64,000 bases of DNA from Mucispirillum schaedleri ASF457 (GCF_000487995.2 NZ_CP097562.1:2105001-2169000); one strand, 5' to 3'; shown: positions 8,252 to 16,867, counted from the first letter of the stretch. Program-made: numbers and translations. Notes: a model not told the origin generated them from the sequence alone.

Positions 8252-9322
8252 TTATGTATTAGATAATATATTAGCTAATGTTTCATTTATATAATATACA
8301 TTATTGCCTAATTTATGTTTAGATAAAATATTATATTCACATAATTCGTTTAAATATTTAGCTGATGTTCTTCTAGTAATATTTAAATATTCTTCTATAA
8401 ATGCAATTTTTGTATATGGCATATAAAAAAGAGCATTTATAAGTTCCTGAGAATAGTAATTGAGTTTTAATTCATCTCTTATTTTATGTTTTACTTCCAT
8501 CATTGTTTTTGATATTTTCTCAACAATACTGATAGTATGGCATGAAGTTTCATAAACTGCATCAAGCATAAATAATATATATGGTTCATAATCATTTGTT
8601 TTTGTAACATAATCAATTTTACTGTAATATTCCTGCTTATTTTCTATAATATATTTACTTAAATATAAAACTGGACTGTCTAAAAGTTTTTTTAAAGTTA
8701 AGTATAGCACATTGATAATACGACCAGTTCTGCCATTACCGTCAAAAAAAGGATGAATTTTTTCAAACTGATAATGAATTATTGCCATTTTAATAAGATT
8801 ATCAAGTTCTGGATATAAAGCATCATTATTAATAAAGTTTTCTAAGTCAGCAAATAATATTTCTATTTCCTGTTTTGTTTGTGGTGGTTCATAAATAACT
8901 TTACCTGTTGCAGCATTTAATATTTTAGTTCCACTTTGACTTCTAATTCCAGCATTATTTCTTTCAAGTATAGACTGAATTTCACATATTCCATTTATTG
9001 TTAAAAGCTCAGTATTTTTAATAATATCATAGCCACTGTATAGTGCTTCTACATAATTTTCTACTTCTTTTGCTGCAATATGTTGTGATTTATCAAAAAT
9101 AAACTGTTTATAAAGTTCATCATGTGTTGTAATAATATTTTCAATAGCAGAGCTGTCTTTAGCTTCCTGTAAAAATATGAAGTTAATCAATATTTTTTCA
9201 TTAGGAATTGTTTTCACAATACCTTTAAGCTCTGCAAGCTTTTTATTTGCAATATTAACTTTTTTTAATATGGATACTGTTTCCATATTATCTGTAATAT
9301 TTATTTTATCCAAATGATACAC
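8252..9322 (-). CDS. Fic-domain protein (probable AMP transferase) with C-terminal winged helix
   Basis: A 356-residue Fic protein. The active-site motif HPFFDGNGRTGR is at residues 190-201 (catalytic H190). An N-terminal inhibitory helix motif (S/T)xxxE(G/N) is present as SSAIEN at 57-62, placing it in the class with an internal N-terminal inhibitor. The last ~80 residues look like a winged helix (IAFIEEYLNITRRTSAKYLNELCEYNILSKHKLGNNVYY), common in chromosomal Fic proteins of this size. Such proteins transfer AMP to Ser/Thr/Tyr of targets, and some belong to toxin-like or regulatory systems; the target is unknown. It is the last gene before IS copy 2 and is flanked by GGGTAAA-containing sequences that could be binding sites. 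Confidence 0.88.
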   Translation of the reverse strand: MYHLDKINITDNMETVSILKKVNIANKKLAELKGIVKTIPNEKILINFIFLQEAKDSSAIENIITTHDELYKQFIFDKSQHIAAKEVENYVEALYSGYDIIKNTELLTINGICEIQSILERNNAGIRSQSGTKILNAATGKVIYEPPQTKQEIEILFADLENFINNDALYPELDNLIKMAIIHYQFEKIHPFFDGNGRTGRIINVLYLTLKKLLDSPVLYLSKYIIENKQEYYSKIDYVTKTNDYEPYILFMLDAVYETSCHTISIVEKISKTMMEVKHKIRDELKLNYYSQELINALFYMPYTKIAFIEEYLNITRRTSAKYLNELCEYNILSKHKLGNNVYYINETLANILSNT

Positions 9323-9394
9323 CTTAATATAATTTTAATTATATATAAGCAATCAAAAAAATCAATAGATAATGGGTAAATTTTTTAAAATTTT

Positions 9395-10488
9395 TCTTAA
9401 CTAACAGGACATATGTTACATTTTTAATAAAAAATAAATCTTAATTTAATATAAATCAAGCAATAATTTATTTTCAATAACAATCTCATATGGAGATTTA
9501 AAATTTAAGCATGTTTTAGCAGTATTATTATATCTATCTTCATGCTGTTTAAGAGCCTTAATTAATTCATCTTTGGAATAGAATTTATTATTTGCATATA
9601 AAATTTTTCCATCCTCTCTATGACTTCTTTCCACCTTTCCATTCTGCCAAGGTGAATAAGGTCTTATTCGTTTAATAGTATATCCTTTCTTTTCAGCTGT
9701 CTCTTCAAAATAGCTTTTCTTGTTTGTAACTTCCTTATCATTTACAAACTCATAGCCATTATCCACTTGAATTGTTTTTAGTGGAAAGCCAAATTTACTT
9801 TCCAGTTCGTCTAAAAACTTACCTGTTTCAAATGTGCTTTTTTCTTCTACTATTTCTAATATTCTCATTCTGCTGTATTCATCTATCGCTGTTATCTGAT
9901 AATATTTTTTACCATAGCTGGAAAACATTATACATTCCTGTGGAACATATTTTATATCTATCTGAACCTTGTCGCCTATATACTGACCTGTTATTGGTTC
10001 ATATCTTGTATAGCTCTTTTTTGACTTGTTTAATGACTTTAAGCCTTTCTTCCTTATCTGCATACACATACTGCCAAAACTACGATTATAACCAATTTCT
10101 AGAAGTCTGACATATACCTCCGCATTACCATACAAACCATGTTCGGCATATGTGTTAAATATTAAATCAAGCTCTTCTTTACTATGCTTATTTGGACTGG
10201 TTCTTGGTCTACGACTTTTAAAAGATAAACTCTGAACTGTTCCATCATATTTCTTTAAATGCCTGTATACAAACATACGGTTCACTTGATATTTGCGGGC
10301 TGCTTTCGTTGCTCCTTTTTTTAATGCATACTCACATAACCGTTGACGAAATCGCATTTCTTCTGTTATTATCACTTTATTCATTGTTATACCTCTTAGT
10401 TTAGTTTAGTTTTTTGCTTAATTTTATACTATATACTAAGAGGTATTTTGTTATACTTATTTTTGTAACATATGTCTTATACTCTTAC
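9395..10488 (-). mobile_element. 1,094-bp insertion sequence, copy 2
   Basis: Same length and orientation as copy 1. The right flank (10489-10514) matches the left flank of copy 1, while its own left flank (ending 9394) matches neither. It is closest in sequence to copy 5: both share the ACATATG form of the left inner motif and an I instead of V in the transposase. Confidence 0.9.
9446..10384 (-). CDS. DDE transposase of the 1,094-bp IS, copy 2
   Basis: 312 residues, full length, with the D143/D208/E252 triad intact. It differs from copy 1 by S instead of N before KFGF, I instead of V in RILEIV, and Q instead of K near residue 280. It is probably functional and may act in trans on the other four copies. 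Confidence 0.92.
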   Translation of the reverse strand: MNKVIITEEMRFRQRLCEYALKKGATKAARKYQVNRMFVYRHLKKYDGTVQSLSFKSRRPRTSPNKHSKEELDLIFNTYAEHGLYGNAEVYVRLLEIGYNRSFGSMCMQIRKKGLKSLNKSKKSYTRYEPITGQYIGDKVQIDIKYVPQECIMFSSYGKKYYQITAIDEYSRMRILEIVEEKSTFETGKFLDELESKFGFPLKTIQVDNGYEFVNDKEVTNKKSYFEETAEKKGYTIKRIRPYSPWQNGKVERSHREDGKILYANNKFYSKDELIKALKQHEDRYNNTAKTCLNFKSPYEIVIENKLLLDLY

Positions 10489-10514
10489 AAATTTTTATTT
10501 TATATATTCTTTGT
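10489..10514. repeat. 26-bp flanking repeat, right outer end of the IS-bounded segment
   Basis: It matches 2030-2055 at 25 of 26 positions. Its last two bases overlap the first bases of the IS30 element, so the IS30 insertion lies exactly at its edge. Confidence 0.85.
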
Positions 10515-11680
10515 AAAATCTAAAAACGATTGCAACATTTTAAGCAGTTGTTTAAGTTCTCATAAAATATATCATTAGCCGATTTATAATTAAATAATTT
10601 TCTAGGATAATTATTCATCCAGTCTTGTATTTTTTTAATATAAGCAGCTGAAAAGTTTTTAATATCAGTTTTCTTTTTAATAAATTTCCTTATAAGTTTA
10701 TTATTATTCTCATTACTTCCCCTCTCCCAAGAGCAATAAGGGTGAGCATAATAAATAGTTGTTCGTTTAGATACTTTATCATACACTGATTTTTCTAAAC
10801 CTGCCATATCTAAAAATTCTACACCATTATCTACTGTTATGCTCTTAAATATTAAGCTGAATTTATCTTTATACTTTCTTTCTAACTTATCTAATGCTGC
10901 TATTATACTTTTCTGTGTTTTATTTCTTAATTTGATTATTATTTCAAACCGTGATACTCGTTCTGTAAGCACCAGTAAGGCTGATTTACTGCCTTGTTTG
11001 CCCACCACTGTATCCATCTCCCAATTGCCATATAGTCGCTCTTTCAGTTCAAATGGTCGTTCGTCTATACTTCTGCCGCGTGTATTATTATAGGCTGTTC
11101 GTGGATTACTTTTACATTGTTTAGTATATTTTCTATATTCTATACTTTCTAATAGTCCTAATGATATATAGTTATATATTGTTTGGGTACTTATTGTTGA
11201 TATACACTGATGCCTTAACTCTCCAGATATAACATCTGGGGAATACTTCTCATCTAACTTACTCTGTATATAGTCTAATAAGCCATATTCAATGTTATAT
11301 TGTAATTTCCTACCTGTTTTACTCATTAAACCTTGCCTTATATTTAGAGAATAGTATGCACTATATTCTTTCCTTACACTCAAGTCACTGTTGAGAAATT
11401 CCACTGTCCCTCGCTTTATTTCTCGGTATATCGTGCTTTTAGACCTGCATAATATCTACGCTATTTCCAACACACTAACTTTGGATTTCAACAGACCTTC
11501 TAATTTATAACACTCAAATGCATTTAAGTGTTTATTTTTACGATTTTTTGGTGTAGTATCCATTTGTGGTTGTTACCTCTCTTACTCTATTTTTTGGCTA
11601 AAAAATATTATTTTATTTAAAGAGTTTTAACAACCACTTTTTTATTTATTCACTTTTTCGCAATCGTTTTTAGATTTTAC
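10513..11680 (-). mobile_element. IS30-family element
   Basis: The 1,168-bp element is bounded by perfect 21-bp inverted repeats, 10513-10533 and 11660-11680, beginning GTAAAATCTAAAAACG. It encodes one transposase on the minus strand, broken by a stop codon. Just outside, ATTTTATATATTCTT occurs on both sides (about 10495-10510 and 11682-11696), which is longer than the usual 2-3-bp IS30 target duplication. That may be coincidence in AT-rich DNA. Confidence 0.9.
10520..11563 (-). pseudogene. IS30-family transposase interrupted by an in-frame TAG
   Basis: The full frame would start at the ATG complementary to 11561-11563 and encode 347 residues. Codon 36 is TAG (complement of 11456-11458), where homologues keep the helix-turn-helix reading open. 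The sequence before it (MDTTPKNRKNKHLNAFECYK) and after it (ILCRSKSTIYREIKRGTV) continues in one frame, so this is a single nonsense change and not a frameshift. Downstream, the DDE domain is intact (NWEMDTVVGKQG; ITVDNGVEF; ERGSNENNNKLIRKFIKK). The 294-residue piece starting at 11404 lacks the DNA-binding N-terminus. Unless the stop is suppressed, the element is immobile on its own. Confidence 0.88.
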
Positions 11681-11751
11681 CATTTTATATATTCTTGTAT
11701 CTTTATTTATAATTTGATATTATAAATAAAAATGAAAACAGGAGTAAAAAT

Positions 11752-12141
11752 ATGGCAAAAGAAATAGAAATACAAATAAGGTTTAATGATTTAGATGGCT
11801 ATGGTCATGTAAATAATGCTGTTTATTTAAGCTACTGTGAAATAGCCCGCACAAATTGTTATTCAGATATATTTCATAACAGTATTGAAAATAAAATGTG
11901 GTTTATTTTAACAAGTGCAGAAGTGCATTATAAAAAGTTTTTAAAATTAGAAGATAAAGCATTTGTCAAACTTTGGCTTTCTAGTGCAAAAGGTGCATTA
12001 TTTACTTTTGAATATGAAATACATAATGGAAATGGTGTCATATATGCAGCAGCAAAAACTACTCATGCAGTATATGATGCAGTAAAAAATAAGCCTGTAA
12101 GAGTCCCACAGGCTGTAATAGATGAAGTTGAGACTTTATAA
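11752..12141 (+). CDS. Acyl-CoA thioesterase, 4HBT/YbgC-FadM type
   Basis: A 129-residue single hot-dog domain. The N-terminal motif RFNDLDGYGHVNNAVYLSYCE contains the conserved D-x-x-GHVNN. This is the catalytic pattern of 4-hydroxybenzoyl-CoA thioesterase-like proteins, which hydrolyse acyl-CoA or acyl-ACP thioesters in the cytoplasm. Length is normal for the family. A ribosome-binding site (AGGAG) lies 9 bp before the ATG. It converges with the AarF gene 8 bp away. Its promoter region is directly next to the right end of the IS30 element. Confidence 0.88.
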   Translation: MAKEIEIQIRFNDLDGYGHVNNAVYLSYCEIARTNCYSDIFHNSIENKMWFILTSAEVHYKKFLKLEDKAFVKLWLSSAKGALFTFEYEIHNGNGVIYAAAKTTHAVYDAVKNKPVRVPQAVIDEVETL

Positions 12142-12149
12142 TAAGTATA

Positions 12150-13721
12150 TTACTTATATTTTCCCTTGAATAGTGAAATAGTCAATAAGCCTGCTGCAAT
12201 ATATCCAATAGTAGTAAAAAGTGGCAGGTTAAATATTACAGGCTGAATATCTGCTATTGCAATAAGGCTTGAGCCTATTATTATGGCAGCAGTTATTAAA
12301 GCCAGTATTATTCTTTGTATCATTCTTTCTATAAATGACTGGGCATTTTCTGAAATTTGCAGTTCAGAATTAATCTTAACCTGTCCTTTGGCTATCATTT
12401 GGAGAATATCTATTGTAAACCCTGGAATTAAAGCCAGCTTTTCTAAACTTCCGCTTAATTCCATTACTGCTTTTCGCACTTTTTTAGTAAATTCGGATGC
12501 AGGATTTTTACTGTTTTTTATATGTGCTGCTGTAATATCAATAACATTAATGTCTGGGTTTAAAAAGGCAAGAACACCTTCTAATGTCATAATACCGCGT
12601 GCAAGCATTGATATAGTAGAAGGAACTTGTATATGATGAGTATGCAGTATTTCAAGCAGTTCACTTACGATACCCGCAAGGCTCATATTTCCTAAATCCA
12701 TTGTGCTGTATTTACTAAGAAACAAATCAATATCAGAATAAAGCCTGACATGGTCCACATCTTTTACAGGGTTTCCAAGTGTAAGTGCAATATCTTTTAT
12801 TCTGCCTGTATCATGTTTTGCAACTGATGCAATTAAATCAGCAATAAGCCCTTTGTCCCGCGGGCTTAGTTTGCCCATCATGCCTAAATCTATCCATATA
12901 ATCTGACCATCTCTTATTTTAATATTGCCGGGGTGTGGGTCTGCATGGAAAAAACCATAATCAATAACCTGAGAAATATAATCTTCTGCCAGTTTTGCAG
13001 CTATTTCTTTTTTATCATAACCACCTGCTTTCATCATTTCTTCATTATCAATAAAAAAGCCATCCACATATTCCATAACAAGTATTTTTTCAGAGCTGAG
13101 CTCTGTATATACTTCTGGGCATGTGGCATATATTACATTTTTATGGTTATTATAAAAAGTAACGGCATTTTCTGCTTCTTTAAGAAAATTCATCTCCTCC
13201 TGAGCTGTTTTCCAAAGTTCATCAATTATTGTTTCAAAATCAATAATAGTGTCTTTTTTAACTTTCTGCACCATGTTGGCAACACGACGCATAAGTTTAA
13301 TGTCCTGCTCCATGCGTTTGTAAATATCACGCCTTTGGATTTTTAAGACAACCTGAGTGCCACTTTTTTTTAATTTTGCTGAATGGACTTGTGCAATAGA
13401 AGCAGAGCCTAATGATTTATAGCTAAAATCATCAAAAAGCTCAGAAATATCTTTATTATATGTTTCCTGAATAATAAAGCATAAATCTTCGTCACTCATA
13501 GGCGGAACATCAGTTCTCAGCTTTTCTAATTCTTTAAGAAATGCTTGGGGCAGGGCATCTGTCTGCATAGACATTATCTGCCCCATTTTAATATAAGTTG
13601 GACCTAAATCTTCTAATATGCTGCGTAATTTTTCAGGCGTAATACCTGTAATAATATTATGTTTTCTAATAATAGAAAGTATTTCACGCAGGCGTGTCCT
13701 TTCATTATACTTACTTTTCAT
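12150..13721 (-). CDS. ABC1/UbiB-AarF family atypical kinase
   Basis: A 523-residue member of the UbiB/AarF/ADCK family. It has the KxGQ-type motif GPTYIKMGQIMSMQTDALP near residue 50, an alanine-rich nucleotide loop (LGSASIAQVHSAKL), and the catalytic/metal stretch GFFHADPHPGNIKI with IDLGMMG. Two hydrophobic helices close the C-terminus. In other bacteria these proteins support quinone biosynthesis or quinone handling at the membrane. Its menaquinone context here (futalosine hydrolase at 43.5 kb) is suggestive only. The start overlaps the phasin-like gene by 11 bp, so the two should be translationally coupled. Confidence 0.88.
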   Translation of the reverse strand: MKSKYNERTRLREILSIIRKHNIITGITPEKLRSILEDLGPTYIKMGQIMSMQTDALPQAFLKELEKLRTDVPPMSDEDLCFIIQETYNKDISELFDDFSYKSLGSASIAQVHSAKLKKSGTQVVLKIQRRDIYKRMEQDIKLMRRVANMVQKVKKDTIIDFETIIDELWKTAQEEMNFLKEAENAVTFYNNHKNVIYATCPEVYTELSSEKILVMEYVDGFFIDNEEMMKAGGYDKKEIAAKLAEDYISQVIDYGFFHADPHPGNIKIRDGQIIWIDLGMMGKLSPRDKGLIADLIASVAKHDTGRIKDIALTLGNPVKDVDHVRLYSDIDLFLSKYSTMDLGNMSLAGIVSELLEILHTHHIQVPSTISMLARGIMTLEGVLAFLNPDINVIDITAAHIKNSKNPASEFTKKVRKAVMELSGSLEKLALIPGFTIDILQMIAKGQVKINSELQISENAQSFIERMIQRIILALITAAIIIGSSLIAIADIQPVIFNLPLFTTIGYIAAGLLTISLFKGKYK

Positions 13722-14019
13722 TTTTTTCTTTTTCTATTTCTGCTATTTTGTCTTTTAATATTTTAATATCTTCATCAGATAAGTTTTTCATATCTTTAAT
13801 CTGGCTTATAAGGTCGGAATTTAATTCTTTTTCTTTTTCAATGATTTTTTCCTGCAGATTATGTTTTAATTCTTCATTTAAAGTTTTTCCCTGCTCAACA
13901 GTAAGAGCACCTCTTTCAATTAATTCATCAATTAATTTTTTAGATTTTTCGCTTGTTTTAGCAATAGCTCCAACACCAAATAAAAATGCTTTTTTCAAAT
14001 CATCACTTAAATTGCTCAT
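13711..14019 (-). CDS. Phasin-like coiled-coil protein
   Basis: A 102-residue, highly charged protein with a short hydrophobic N-terminal part (LKKAFLFGVGAIAKTSEKSKKLIDELIERGALTVEQGK) and a long lysine/glutamate-rich coiled coil. This resembles phasin/PhaI-like proteins often encoded just before UbiB-like kinases. It overlaps the kinase start by 11 bp, and a good ribosome-binding site (AGGAGG) precedes its ATG. No PHA synthase is in the window, so a role on storage granules is not supported; a partner or membrane-surface role with the kinase is an inference. Confidence 0.7.
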   Translation of the reverse strand: MSNLSDDLKKAFLFGVGAIAKTSEKSKKLIDELIERGALTVEQGKTLNEELKHNLQEKIIEKEKELNSDLISQIKDMKNLSDEDIKILKDKIAEIEKEKNEK

Positions 14020-14243
14020 TTTATCCTCCTTGTATTAAAATACAGCTTTTAGGACACATTTTTATAATATATAAAAGTATTTAAGATGTGATATATCCAT
14101 AAGCTATACTCTCAATTATATAATATAATAAGATAAAAGAAGATAATATATCTGTCAATCCATTTTTTATGTTGTCATTGTAACCATTTTTGTTATACTG
14201 CAACATATTATATACATACAACATATACATAATGGAGCATCCT

Positions 14244-14750
14244 ATGATAATTGAATTAAGAAATGAAGAAACAGGAAATGTAAAAAAAATAAGTCATGGT
14301 ATAAATTGGTTTTTACTGATTACTGCACCAATCTTTGGCATAACATTATTTAAGAATAAGTTAAACCGTTCTGGTTTTATAATGCTTATAACAAGTGCCT
14401 TATTTGTTTTAGGGATAATATGTTTTTCTGTATTTAGTTCATCTTATGCCAGCTTATATCCTTATGCTGGAGAGCAGGTGCAGCCAAGTGCATCTTTTGT
14501 TATGCAGATATACTATTTATTAGATATAGATTATGAAGATGTGCTGGAATTTTTTCTTGTAAGCTCTGCATGTCTTATTTTATTTATATCATGTTTCAGC
14601 TGTTTTACAGCATATAATGCTAATAAATGGATTGCAGAAAATTACAGATATGCTGGATATAAAGTTATTGCACCTAATACATTAGTTCGCAGTCTTTTGA
14701 AAAAAGACTGGGGATTAACTGATGATGACTTTATAGAAGAAAGTAAATAG
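14244..14750 (+). CDS. Small membrane protein of unknown function
   Basis: I chose the ATG at 14244 (MIIELRNEETGNVKK) because GGAG lies 8 bp upstream; an earlier in-frame ATG would add residues with no such signal. The 168-residue product has about three hydrophobic helices (INWFLLITAPIFGITLF, GFIMLITSALFVLGIICF, FLVSSACLILFISCFSCF) and ends in a soluble tail. The layout recalls DUF2628-type proteins, but I see no diagnostic motif. A clear terminator follows at 14754-14780. Confidence 0.65.
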   Translation: MIIELRNEETGNVKKISHGINWFLLITAPIFGITLFKNKLNRSGFIMLITSALFVLGIICFSVFSSSYASLYPYAGEQVQPSASFVMQIYYLLDIDYEDVLEFFLVSSACLILFISCFSCFTAYNANKWIAENYRYAGYKVIAPNTLVRSLLKKDWGLTDDDFIEESK

Positions 14751-14753
14751 TGC

Positions 14754-14780
14754 AGGGCGGTTTTTCCGCCCTTTATTTTT
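14754..14780 (+). terminator. Rho-independent terminator
   Basis: AGGGCGG (14754-14760), a five-T loop, CCGCCCT (14766-14772), then T-rich sequence on the plus strand. It lies between two convergent genes. Confidence 0.88.
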
Positions 14781-16053
14781 ATAAACCTGTTTTATACCCT
14801 TTAATAATAGATACAAACCTTTTTGGGTGCATAACAATAAGTATAATTGTAAATACTATATATATAACACTGAAAGTTATAAGCACAGTATCATGTGGTG
14901 TTGCATTTGGAATATATGCAGGAAGCATTTTATCATAAAATGGTGATAAAAATTGCAGCATAAATAATGCAAGAAGAGCAAAAGCTTCTTTTCTACCAGC
15001 AACAAGTCCTGCGATTAATGCAATAGCAAATGCAGATTGAGCAGCAGTTAACAGCAGTTCATGCATCTGCATAGCTGCAAGCGGCATAACTGTATAGAAG
15101 AAACCAGTATTATGTGGGTGGTCTGCTGTAGAGTAAGAAATGCTGTAAACAAGTGGTATCATACCAACAAGCAGTGTCCATTGGTTTAGTTTTGAAGAAA
15201 CAAGGCTTCCAAGGGCAAGTCCTGCACTTCCGCGGAGAGCAAAAGTAACAGCTACAATAAATTCTGGAGCTTCTGAAGCAATTGGAGCAAGCCACTGAAC
15301 AAGTAAAAATTCATTTACACCAAGCAGTTTACCGCTTGAAACAAGGCTTTCGCTGAATAATTCTGCATCTGCAAAAATAACTACGGCAGATATTAAGAAA
15401 AGCCCCCATGTAACAATAAGTCTTTTTTGTTTTGGGAGAGCAGCGATTGTTTTTGCGGGTCCTTCTATTTCTTCATTTTCTACTGGTTTTCTAATAATAA
15501 TAGTAATATACCATATAAAAATACCTATTAAAACAACAGTATCAAAAAGATTTAAAAAGCCTTTTAATGGGATAGTAATTGCATATATAGTAGCAAGCAT
15601 TAAAAAAAACAGTTCTGTTTTATGAGTGGATTCCAGCACAACTTTTTTTCTGAATTTAAAAGCAAATATTAAAATAATTACAGACCAGCCTACACCAATA
15701 AGAAGCCTGTTTGCACCTGTCATATTTGCAACAGCATAGTGGACATATTCACCCTGTGGGTCCTGTCCAGCCATCCATGTAAAATACATATCAACAGCAT
15801 ATTCTGGCAGCACTGCAATTAAAGCGACAAGAGCAACTGCAACAGCCTGAGGAATATCAAGCTGCATGACTTCGCATGCCCATGTTAAAATAAATGATGC
15901 AGAAAATATTGCAACAGCAGTAATCAGTGTCATAACAATAGGGTGCAGTTCTATACCAATCACTCTAAGCATAAAGCCCGGAATTGTTGCTGTAACTGCA
16001 ATAATAATTGGCATCCAGTTTTTCATATTTTTCTCCTTTTTATTTTTTTGCAC
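14779..16053 (-). CDS. Cation exchanger of the Na+/Ca2+ (CaCA) family, probably manganese-linked
   Basis: A 424-residue membrane protein with two internally repeated alpha-motifs typical of CaCA exchangers. The first is ALIAVLPEYAVDMYFTWMA with NMTGANRLLIG; the second is PIASEAPEFIVAVTFALRG with LGSLVSSKLNQWTLLVG. The two acidic positions in VLPEY and SEAPE would bind the cation. Around 11 membrane helices are expected, with a linker of charged residues in the middle. The gene lies directly behind a yybP-ykoY-type riboswitch and its terminator. That RNA class senses Mn2+, so Mn2+ export is a more likely job than Ca2+ transport (inference from context). A ribosome-binding site, AGGAG, precedes the start. 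Confidence 0.85.
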   Translation of the reverse strand: MQKNKKEKNMKNWMPIIIAVTATIPGFMLRVIGIELHPIVMTLITAVAIFSASFILTWACEVMQLDIPQAVAVALVALIAVLPEYAVDMYFTWMAGQDPQGEYVHYAVANMTGANRLLIGVGWSVIILIFAFKFRKKVVLESTHKTELFFLMLATIYAITIPLKGFLNLFDTVVLIGIFIWYITIIIRKPVENEEIEGPAKTIAALPKQKRLIVTWGLFLISAVVIFADAELFSESLVSSGKLLGVNEFLLVQWLAPIASEAPEFIVAVTFALRGSAGLALGSLVSSKLNQWTLLVGMIPLVYSISYSTADHPHNTGFFYTVMPLAAMQMHELLLTAAQSAFAIALIAGLVAGRKEAFALLALFMLQFLSPFYDKMLPAYIPNATPHDTVLITFSVIYIVFTIILIVMHPKRFVSIIKGYKTGL

Positions 16054-16056
16054 ATA

Positions 16057-16094
16057 TAAAAAAAGACCTTCGGCATGTAAAATGCCGAAGGTCT
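16057..16094 (-). terminator. Riboswitch-controlled terminator
   Basis: AGACCTTCGGCAT pairs perfectly over 13 bp (16064-16076 with 16082-16094) across a 5-nt loop, followed on the minus strand by T's at 16057-16063. The first strand of this hairpin includes the GACC segment of the aptamer, so ligand binding and termination should exclude each other. Confidence 0.85.
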
Positions 16095-16192
16095 TGCCAA
16101 TGATTTTCTAAATCAATGATAAAGCCAGTGTTATAAAAATAACACGAGATTGTTGACTTTATCCAAACAAATTTGGGCTACTCCCCTTCACA
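16082..16192 (-). promoter_or_regulatory. yybP-ykoY-type (Mn2+) riboswitch aptamer
   Basis: On the minus strand the leader begins GAAGGGGAGTAGCCC (16178-16192) and ends with AAGACCTTCGGC (16084-16095). These are the two conserved internal-loop halves of the yybP-ykoY class. Paired helices lie between them: TCGTGTTATTTTTATAACACTGG forms one hairpin and ATTGATTTAGAAAATCATT another. The class is known to bind Mn2+ and to switch on manganese-export genes. It sits between rpsT and the exchanger gene. Confidence comes from the motifs and the terminator overlap; a covariance-model search was not possible. Confidence 0.82.
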
Positions 16193-16270
16193 TAAAAAAG
16201 GACAGCATTATATAAAATTAAAATACTATAATAAAAAGTGCTGCAATTATTTATTATATATTTAATAAAA

Positions 16271-16543
16271 CTATTTATTTACAGTTTGTGCTTTGTTAAA
16301 CTTCATAGTAAGGCGTGAAACTTTACGGGAAGCTTGTTTTTTATGGATAGCACCTTTGCGTGCAGTTTTATAAATAACACTTACAGCTTGTTTTAATAAT
16401 GCTTCAGTATTATCAGCACCAGTTTCTAAAGCTTTCATATATTTTTTAATATATGTTTTCATAGCTGATTTATTAGATTTGTTAATCAGTCTTCTTTTTT
16501 CTGACTGACGAATACGCTTTAAAGCTGACAAAGTATGTGCCAC
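16271..16543 (-). CDS. rpsT: 30S ribosomal protein S20
   Basis: A 90-residue, strongly basic, helical protein starting MAHTLSALKRIRQSEKRR, with NKSNKSAMKTYIKK and the C-terminal GAIHKKQASRKVSRL. These are the standard S20 landmarks, and length is normal. It binds 16S rRNA in the small subunit. The gene is read on its own; the spacer upstream also holds the divergent promoter of the GGGtGRT pair. Downstream lies the Mn2+ riboswitch leader of the exchanger gene. Confidence 0.95.
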   Translation of the reverse strand: MAHTLSALKRIRQSEKRRLINKSNKSAMKTYIKKYMKALETGADNTEALLKQAVSVIYKTARKGAIHKKQASRKVSRLTMKFNKAQTVNK

Positions 16544-16650
16544 TCTAACACCTCAAAAATTAATAATGATTATTGTAGACTAGAAAAATAGCAATATTTA
16601 AAAACTTTGTCAAGCAAATATTATAAAAAAGTAAAGATTTTTATTATTCA

Positions 16651-16678
16651 TTGACAACACACAATATTATGCTAAAAT
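16651..16678 (+). promoter_or_regulatory. Sigma-70-like promoter for the GGGtGRT gene pair
   Basis: TTGACA at 16651-16656 and TAAAAT at 16673-16678 are separated by 16 bp. The first gene starts at 16868, giving a leader of about 180 nt with a small hairpin (TGGCA...TGCCA, about 16785-16801) and a strong AGGGAGG ribosome-binding site. No known riboswitch motif is visible in the leader. Confidence 0.6.
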
Positions 16679-16867
16679 ACTATATCATTAATAGAGCATA
16701 TTTTTTTAGTTAAGAATATGGGTTGTATGAAAAATGTCTTTTTAGTTTTTTTATTTTAATTACCCAGCTTTATTTTGATGAGTATGGCATTAGTTTTGCC
16801 AGAATAAATGCTTGTATTCATAGGTTTAGAAAAAATAAATGCAATAAATTATAAGGGAGGTAGGAAT

